Positions 59,844-64,000 of a DNA stretch of 64,000 bases are shown here, piece after piece. Made by a program: the position numbers and the translations under genes. The stretch's first letter is position 1; each line of letters begins with the position of its first letter. The DNA is from Abelmoschus esculentus. Taxonomy: Eukaryota > Streptophyta > Magnoliopsida > Malvales > Malvaceae. The stretch is taken from NCBI GenBank assembly GCA_035048815.1, contig JAUCBN010000017.1, positions 6,444,936 to 6,508,935 of the forward strand, given 5' to 3'. A model generated the notes under the pieces. That model searched no databases. It saw nothing but the letters and a program-made list of their open reading frames with translations, and was not told where the DNA came from.

Positions 59844-60230
59844 CTATTCCATATTTTCACATATCCCTACAGTCATCATACTCCTTCCATCAGCCACAGT
59901 GACCATGAGTTGGTTTTTTCTGTGAATTGGCCAATTTCCCTTCTTAACCATCGCCAGGCTAATGAAATTGTGTAAACTCCCTGTATCCACTAGAGCTATG
60001 CAGGTTATTCCCCCTACCATTACCTGTAGCTTCATGGTCTCCCAATTCGAGATTCCCCATATCGCATTGAGCGAGATCATAGGTCCTCCCTCCTTCATTG
60101 AATCTTGGCCTTCAACCTCAGTGATTTCTTCACAATCCAGGAACACTTCGGGATCACCTTCCTCTTCAGCTCCTTCTACCATGATCTGATACAATTGAGT
60201 GCGAGCACACCTATGGCCTGGTGTGTACTT
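59844..60230 (-). pseudogene. Gypsy protease segment
   Basis: Shows AIWGISNWETMKLQVMVGG, then ALVDTGSLHNFISLAMVKKG, with the intact D-T-G active site of an aspartic protease, followed by LMVTVADGRSMM. It lies between gag and RT as expected. A stop at about 59843 separates it from RT. Confidence 0.9.
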
Positions 60231-61400
60231 TGCTGCACATCAGAAGCAAAGGCCTTTTTTCCTACGTTCTTCGATCTCACTTGCTGACAATACCCTCCCA
60301 TTTCCCTTCTGAGCATTTGTTCCTCCTGCCTTAGGTGGTTTAGGACTCACCACTGTGGAGGTTGAATATTTGGAAGAGGCAGGGCCTGACACCATGCTAG
60401 TGTCTACTACTCCTTTTTGCACTCCTGTACTCATCCGAGAAGGAATGGACAATTGTGAGGGAGTTGATCCTCTCCAAGTTGTTTGTCCCCATGGTCTCTT
60501 ATTTTCAGTGCCAACCATGGCCTCCACATGTTTGGCGAGATGGTAAGCCTCCATCAGGGTGCGAGGTTGTAGGAGCTTTACCATAGGATTAATGTCAATC
60601 CGTAAGTGGTTCTTGAATAAGCTCAGCACGTAATCATCAGGCAACTCCACTTGCATCAAGAGTTGCAGAAACTTCTCATAATAATGGTCCACTGTCCCCA
60701 TTTGTCTAAGAGCCACTAGATCGGCAAAAGGGTCGTCAAACCCTTCCGGTGCAAATCGCTCTCGGATTAACCTTAAGTATTCCGACCAGTTAGGAAAATT
60801 CATATCTCTGTGAGATCTTACAATGAACTAGTGCCACTGGAGGGCTTTTCCCTCTAGGTGAAGCATCACCACACGAATTTTCATCTCTTCTGGAATCTGC
60901 TCCGCCTCGAAGAACTGCTCGAGCTTGTAGTACCAATCCTTGAAATCTGACCCATCAAACCTTGGGTAGACTAATTTATAAGCCACATTCTATAACGGAG
61001 GCATGGGTCCACCTTGCCCTTGTGAGTTCCCAGCTATCGACTTACTCGATGGCACCACTGGGCTTGCTACTGGTTCATTTTCTACTGCCACTACTGTCGG
61101 TTCCCCCACTGGTGGTCGTTGAGTTCCCTGAGGAGATCCCAAAAACCCAGAGTGTTGGGCTAGCATCTCGCCTGCATCGATTTGCTTACCCAAGCCGATT
61201 TCCAACAGTTTGTGTAGATTCGCTAACATAGCCACCTGCATCTCTTGGAAATAGATGTCCATGGATGTCTCCAACCGTTGCACATTTTCCTACAATCGAT
61301 CGGTAACCACCTGCCAATCCGGAATCTGTGAGACCTGCGGTTGATCAGGAGGTTGACTTTGAGCCGCTAGAGCCGTCTGCGCCGCCTGTTGTCGAGTCTC
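60231..61400 (-). pseudogene. Gypsy gag with interrupted zinc knuckle
   Basis: The N-terminal piece (61283-60990) starts MQRLETSMDIYFQEMQVAML; the capsid-like piece (60803-60240) has WSEYLRLIRERFAPEGFDDP, DHYYEKFLQLLMQVELPDDY and LRIDINPMVKLLQPRTLMEA. The zinc knuckle reads KKGLCF, a stop, CAAKYTPGHRC (about 60253-60205): all C,C,H,C positions survive but a stop codon sits between the cysteines. A stop or frameshift also separates the two pieces near 60830-60990. Confidence 0.88.
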
Positions 61401-61424
61401 CACCATCGGTCCGAGGAACGTGTA

Positions 61425-61435
61425 GCTCTGATACC
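61425..61435 (-). other. tRNA-iMet primer binding site
   Basis: The minus strand reads GGTATCAGAGC, three bases after the LTR end GTGACA, an exact match to the common plant primer site core. Confidence 0.9.
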
Positions 61436-61438
61436 TTT

Positions 61439-61749
61439 GTCACGATCCTTCTGCAACTGAGGAAAAAGTGTTGCTGCAACAAGAAAAACAGAGAGGGACG
61501 AGAAAAGAAAATAGAAGACAGAGGGGTTGAGAGAAGAAGATAGAGTTCAGGATTTCATTCAAAAATGCAGACAAGGACATCCACATTACAGAAACCCTAT
61601 TTAACTCCCTTCCCCCCAAAACGCCCCGTTTCCTTTAAAATTAACTTAACAAAACACACCGTTTACTTAAGCTCAAATAACGGCTAAAATAACGACAAAT
61701 TAAACAAAATTCAAACTCTCCAACGGCTATCAATAGAGGCTCCCTGACA
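61439..61749 (-). repeat. 5' LTR of the minus-strand gypsy element, 311 bp
   Basis: The minus strand starts TGTCAGGGAGCC and ends GATCGTGACA, so the ends are TGTCA...TGACA inverted repeats. A GC-rich promoter-like part (AACGGGGCGTTTTGGGGGG) and TTAAATAGGG come before the leader. The partner LTR is missing. Confidence 0.85.
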
Positions 61750-62603
61750 AAGCACGGAGTTAGTTGGCAAGAATTTACAATAGATATTTGTTGATAAAGC
61801 CTATATAAATGTAGAGGAGTTTTCTAAAATGATGTAGAAATCTTCAGTGGAGGAGTATCAAAACAAGTTTGAAGAACTAACTACAAACTTTTGTTTTCAT
61901 GCAAAATTCAGAATTAAGGAAAAAATACTTTATCTCAATTTTGTTAGAGGATTGAAAGAAGAATTAAAGCATAGAGTAAAAGTACATGAACCTAGAACTC
62001 TAGCCAGTGCATATAAATTGGCTAAATTACTTGAGTTATCATCGGAAGTAGAAGCTAAGAAATTCAAATTTGCACCCAGGACAATCATAGGACCTCAAGT
62101 GAATAATTTTCAGAAACAAAACTCCAATTCAACCACCAGAGCAAACCAGCAATGGACAACAACCAAATAGACACTTTTGGAGTACAAAAGAGCTAATAAC
62201 CTATATTTCAGGTGTGGAAAAAAGTTTAGTCCAAGGCATCAATGCAAAATAAGGCAGTTGAATTTAATGGAAAAAGAAAAAAAGACAAATCAGGAAGACT
62301 CAAAAGCAGAATTTGTCAATAAAGAATTAACAGAAAAAGAAAAGAAAAGGAAACAACAGAAAAGGAATTGGAGATATCCATGAATGCACTGACAGGATGT
62401 GTGGGGTACAAAACTTTAAGGATTCAAGGGATGGTTAAAGGAAGACCCTCAAATATCCTCATAGATAGTGGAAGTACACATAACTTTATGACTTCTAAGT
62501 GGGCTAAATAAAGATTGGAGGTAGTGTATACACAGCCCTTGGCCATAACAGTGCCAATGGAGATAAACTATATTGTTCAGCTAGAAGTAACCAATTGGAG
62601 TGA
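61750..62603 (+). pseudogene. Plus-strand gypsy gag and protease fragment
   Basis: Resumes a gag at KHGVSWQEFT (61750 onward), then SSVEEYQNKFEELTTNFCFH, LYLNFVRGLKEELKHRVKVH, EPRTLASAYKLAKLLELSSE (to about 62050). A zinc knuckle follows with NNLYFRCGKKFSPRHQCKIR (about 62190-62245; first C changed to Y), then a lysine/glutamate-rich linker and a protease with GRPSNILIDSGSTHNFMTSK (about 62440-62500, D-S-G intact). It ends where the next LTR begins at 62604. Stops at 62168 and in the linker break the frame. Confidence 0.9.
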
Positions 62604-64000
62604 TGTCATGACCTGGATTCAGATCCGAGTATCGGGTTAACCCAAAATGTTAGGCTTTAATATTTGGTCCCAAGTTTATGTTTTTTTGTCTTCTTGGCCC
62701 TTAGGCTTATCGGGCTTGAGTGGTTTAAGGTCTTAGGAATTTTTGGTTGAGGGTATTTTGATAAATGCCTAAATAGGATAGAATGGGGGAAGGGGTTTTA
62801 TGTTTTCCACAGAGATGATCTTATCTCTTTCTCTCTTTTCTCTCATTCTTCCTTATCTTTGTTGTAAGAAAAAGTTTGAGTTAAAGATTCGATCTTTGAG
62901 GTTTTGTGTTGGAATCTTGTACTTGTGATAGAAGAAAAGTTTTAGTTCTCCAACTCCTCAACATCATACATTTCATAGTCTTATGCATGTTTGCATGTTT
63001 GATGATTGGTTGTTATGCTTAATAGCTTAAAATACCCTTTAATGGTGGATTGCATTATTGTTGATGAACCTCCGTTTTTAGGATATAATCATGCTTAGAA
63101 TCATCCCCTAGAGTGTAGGAATGGTTTGAGAGTCATTGGAATCGGTTTGGTAGAGTTTAAAGTGTTTGAAGATTCAAAACTACACCTTTCGTGCAGGACT
63201 ATCGATAACCTTGGTGGGCATACCGATACCCTAGAGAATAAACCAAGGCTTGAAAGGAAGGAATTTCAGAATGCCTAGCCCGTGTTTCGATACTAAAACT
63301 TCAAGTAGCAAAACTTTTCTATACCTCTTTAGGGGTGTATCGAAACAGGGTGTGTATCGATACATCATATATGTGTATCAATACGGGTGAGTCTTTCCTT
63401 GTTTTTTCTAGGTTGTTTAAGTATCGATACTGAGTGTGTTTCGTTACCTCTTTTACAGGTGTATTGATACTGTTGGTTATTCTATCCAAGTTTTTAAGGG
63501 TTAAATTTAGGGGTTTCATATTTTATTCTATGGGTTGACTAAACTATAAAATGAATATTGAAATCGAGAAATAAACTCTTAACCCCGTTTACGACATAAT
63601 CGGATAATAATTACAAATATAATGGTATAAATTGGTATTTGAAACCATTAAGAGTTTAGTGTGATACACGTGAGTTATATGACTTACTAGGGACCTTTCT
63701 TAGTGTTGATGGGTTACCGATATTATATTATGCGGAAGACCGGCTAGGACCTTGCTTAGTGTTGATGGATTTCTTAACGAATTATGTGGAGTGACATGCC
63801 ACAAAACTTAGTGCTGATGGGTCCCCTACTTCTATACTATTACGAGGTGATATGGACACCCTATATATATATATATGAGATAAAAGGAACTTGAGATGTT
63901 GTGTGGACTTCTCTTGTCATGAATGTACTATGTATCGATATTTACACATGCATGATATCCCGTGTTTAGGTGGATATGGTAGCGTCATTGTACTCATGTC
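62604..64000 (+). repeat. Start of a further LTR, running off the window
   Basis: Begins TGTCATGACCTGG within the gypsy protease and carries leader-like sequence, a TCGATAC-type motif cluster (63185-63480) and repeated phrases such as CTTAGTGTTGATGG (63693, 63757) and a related CTTAGTGCTGATGG (63808). The end and target duplication lie outside. It is probably a chromovirus-type LTR by analogy to the 11742 element. Confidence 0.6.
63185..63480. repeat. Cluster of GTATCGATAC/GTATCGAAAC motifs
   Basis: About eight variants: GTTTCGATAC, GTATCGAAAC, GTATCGATAC (two), GTATCAATAC, GTTTCGTTAC, GTATTGATAC and a TATCGATAACC start. The spacing is irregular. Confidence 0.82.

Larger units (their letters stand above)
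59146..61749 (-). mobile_element. Minus-strand Ty3/gypsy element, 3' end lost
   Basis: On the minus strand it has a 5' LTR (61749-61439), a tRNA-iMet primer site, gag, protease and the first part of RT, then stops at about 59146 against an Ogre/Tat-like LTR. The remainder of RT, RNase H, integrase and the 3' LTR are missing. It interrupts the gag of a plus-strand gypsy element. Confidence 0.88.

Noticed and set aside
1..64000. A novel defence, biosynthetic or mobile gene system
   Set aside because: Apart from the CHX antiporter, every recognisable coding piece belongs to copia, gypsy or hAT transposons. No rRNA, tRNA, CRISPR or gene cluster was seen.

Overview
The window is nuclear DNA from a flowering plant, most likely a eudicot; I cannot name the species. 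The evidence is AT-rich spacers, Ty1/copia and Ty3/gypsy LTR retrotransposons, hAT-type DNA elements, LTR ends typical of plant elements, and one intron-containing plant gene. Only one intact protein gene is supported: a CHX18-like cation/H+ antiporter on the minus strand at 38394-41400 (three coding exons, 798 residues, plus a probable 5'-UTR intron). The rest is transposon sequence in successive layers, nearly all with broken reading frames, plus AT-rich spacer.

Left part (1-11.6 kb): the 3' end of a copia element (1-1553); a small minus-strand copia RT scrap (2986-3150) next to a decayed minus-strand copia element with both LTRs (3158-6073); a 200-bp MITE (6641-6841); and a decayed minus-strand hAT transposase (7.7-11.2 kb) cut in two by a 1369-bp solo LTR (8631-9999, duplication TTTAT).

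Middle (11.6-36.4 kb): an old gypsy element on the plus strand has its 5' LTR split by a 16.2-kb minus-strand chromodomain gypsy element (11742-27916, duplication GACCT). The right LTR of that element is itself split by a 4.4-kb solo LTR (22587-27001, duplication GGGAT). The pol remains of the old gypsy element follow at 28.6-31.3 kb. Next come an LTR scrap, a decayed chromovirus-type LTR end carrying a 1302-bp solo LTR (33349-34650, duplication GGTCA), and a region rich in a TCGAAAC-type motif.

Gene island (36.4-43.3 kb): a non-autonomous hAT-like element (36387-37724), the CHX18-like gene, and AT-rich spacer.

Right part (43.3-64 kb): a copia element (43310-48205, duplication AATTT) carrying a 520-bp hAT-like MITE; a gypsy element (48378-57131) carrying two solo LTRs (51042-52412, ATTGT; 54090-56536, GGTGT); a truncated Ogre/Tat-like LTR (57165 to about 59145); a minus-strand gypsy element (59146-61749) sitting in the gag of a plus-strand gypsy element (61750-62603); and the start of another LTR running off the right edge (62604 onward).

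I found no previously undescribed coding system. What deserves a second look is structural: a recurring family of roughly 1.3-1.4-kb solo LTRs with exact target duplications, clusters of a GTWTCGAWAC motif in three separate LTR-like contexts, a solo LTR whose terminal 86 bp also occurs internally, and a pol reading frame that ends inside its own LTR. All boundaries, splice sites and similarities were read by eye; no alignment or database search was run.
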